Source of the DNA: Streptomyces sp. SID14478
Lineage (GTDB): Bacteria; Actinomycetota; Actinomycetes; Streptomycetales; Streptomycetaceae
DNA length: 64,000 bases
Reading direction: 5' to 3'
Assembly (NCBI RefSeq): GCF_010548525.1
Contig: NZ_JAAGMG010000627.1
Span: 1 to 64,000, forward strand
Part shown: piece by piece, positions 63,345 through 64,000 of the stretch
How positions within the stretch are numbered: position 1 is the stretch's first letter
How the letters are laid out: each line of letters opens with the position of its first letter
Program-made: the position numbers and the translations under genes
The notes under the pieces: model-generated
Databases searched by the model: none
Told to the model about the DNA's origin: nothing
Seen by the model: only the letters and a program-made list of their open reading frames with translations

Positions 63345-63878
63345 ATGCACGCTGATCTGTGGGACGTGCCCGTCTGGCTCGTCCTCGTCGTAGGCGCGGT
63401 TGCCGGCGAGCGGATGCTGGAACTTGTGGTGTCGAGTCGGCACGCCCGGTGGGCCCGGGCCCACGGCGGGATCGAGTTCGGCAACCGCCATTACCCTGTC
63501 ATGGTCGCGATCCACACTGCTCTGCTCGCCGGGATGCTCCTTGAAGTCGCCCTGAGGGACCGGCCGTTCGTCCCTGCAGTGGGGCTCAGTGCCCTTGCCG
63601 TCGTCGTACTCCTGCAGGGACTTCGCTGGTGGTGCATCCGGTGCCTGGGCCCACGCTGGAACACCCGCGTCATCGTCGTTCCTGGGCTTCCTCTCGTGCG
63701 ACGCGGCCCCTACCGCTGGCTGCGCCATCCCAACTATGCCGTGGTCGTCGCGGAAGGCATCGCACTCCCCTTGGTCCACGGCGCATGGCTCACTTCACTT
63801 CTGTTCACGCTCGCCAACAGTGCCGTGCTGGCCGTGCGTCTGCGTGTGGAGAACACTGCGCTGGGCATCGCGACATGA
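63345..63878 (+). CDS. Isoprenylcysteine carboxyl methyltransferase-like protein (SrsB-like)
   Basis: ATG at 63345 after GGAAGGGACGACG. The 177-residue product has four hydrophobic helices and the ICMT motif RRGPYRWLRHPNYAVVVAEG, plus ALPLVHGAWLTSLLFTLANS and a terminal RLRVENTALG. In the srs cluster the equivalent protein O-methylates the phenolic ring. ATGA overlap with the next gene. Confidence 0.8.
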   Translation: MHADLWDVPVWLVLVVGAVAGERMLELVVSSRHARWARAHGGIEFGNRHYPVMVAIHTALLAGMLLEVALRDRPFVPAVGLSALAVVVLLQGLRWWCIRCLGPRWNTRVIVVPGLPLVRRGPYRWLRHPNYAVVVAEGIALPLVHGAWLTSLLFTLANSAVLAVRLRVENTALGIAT

Positions 63879-64000
63879 ACCGCCGCCGCTATGACGCCGA
63901 CCTCATCGTCGTGGGAGCCGGTCCGGCGGGTCTCGCCACCGCGCTGCACGCCGCCCGCGCAGGACTGGCAGTCACCCTCTTCGAACAGCGGTCGGGACCC
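63875..64000 (+). CDS. FAD-dependent oxidoreductase, N-terminus only (cut by the window edge)
   Basis: ATG at 63875 overlaps the methyltransferase stop. The visible 42 residues are MNRRRYDADLIVVGAGPAGL, ATALHAARAGLAVTLFEQRS: a GxGxxG nucleotide motif and the start of an FAD-binding Rossmann fold. In srs-type clusters this position holds the hydroxylase that oxidises the methylated resorcinol to a quinone (SrsC). Confidence 0.8.
   Translation, partial: MNRRRYDADLIVVGAGPAGLATALHAARAGLAVTLFEQRSGP

Noticed and set aside
1-64000. tRNA, rRNA or riboswitch
   Set aside because: No cloverleaf, TPsiC-like box or known riboswitch core was recognised by eye; a covariance-model scan would be the decisive test.

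Overview
The window is high-GC actinobacterial DNA, almost certainly from a Streptomyces: strong third-position GC, GTG starts, Shine-Dalgarno sites of the AGGAG type, ATGA/GTGA gene overlaps, many secreted proteins, SpoIIE/STAS/anti-sigma regulators, and a type III polyketide synthase cluster of the srs (phenolic lipid) type. No rRNA, tRNA or CRISPR array was recognised.

About 1-30 kb is an accessory, recombination-scarred region. Its core is one apparently intact secreted Rhs/YD-repeat protein (2465-5764, minus) surrounded by displaced C-terminal Rhs ends ('tips') at 1485-1640, 1818-2080, 9398-9770, 16542-17119 and, weakly, 16149-16220. Each tip, including that of the intact gene, is followed within 0-40 nt (on the minus strand) by a tiny gene for a 35-71 residue membrane protein with its own start. 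This six-fold repeated arrangement of a Gly/Ala-rich hydrophobic tip plus a tiny transmembrane protein is the most interesting structure in the window. It looks like a store of orphan Rhs toxin/immunity modules whose effectors may act on membranes. Broken IS3, IS5 and IS701-type transposases, a Fic/Doc-type toxin-antitoxin pair, an Imm1-like immunity gene next to (possibly inside) an IS5 element, and a 95-bp MITE-like element lie among them. Ordinary genes in between encode a DUF218 membrane protein, MFS exporter, squalene/phytoene-synthase family enzyme, SDR, lipoprotein, S9 peptidase, ANTAR protein and secreted proteins.

30.6-34.4 kb is a tightly coupled signalling operon: PAS/GAF/SpoIIE-type phosphatase, B12-binding protein, STAS protein, then a MarR regulator. 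35.0-43.9 kb is a catabolic operon with a divergent GntR/FCD repressor: fumarylacetoacetate-hydrolase family enzyme, extradiol dioxygenase-like VOC protein, MhpA-type FAD hydroxylase, acetoacetyl-CoA synthetase-like ligase and two amidohydrolases. Together these fit hydroxylation, meta-cleavage and CoA activation of an aromatic acid.

44-60 kb holds stress and regulatory genes: a secreted protein, DUF2267, Hsp20 and its divergent regulator with two matching inverted-repeat operators, two STAS proteins, an HATPase anti-sigma protein, a SigB/F/G-type sigma factor, FUSC and LysE transporters, a DHA2 exporter, an alpha/beta hydrolase, an SDR gene broken by one stop codon, a YidB-like protein and a C45-type acyltransferase.

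60.5 kb to the end is the start of a phenolic-lipid cluster: type III PKS, acyl carrier protein, KAS II-like ketosynthase, isoprenylcysteine-methyltransferase-like protein and the first residues of an FAD oxidoreductase. PKS, methyltransferase and flavoprotein match the srsABC plan; the ACP-KS pair inserted between them suggests a dedicated acyl starter supply.
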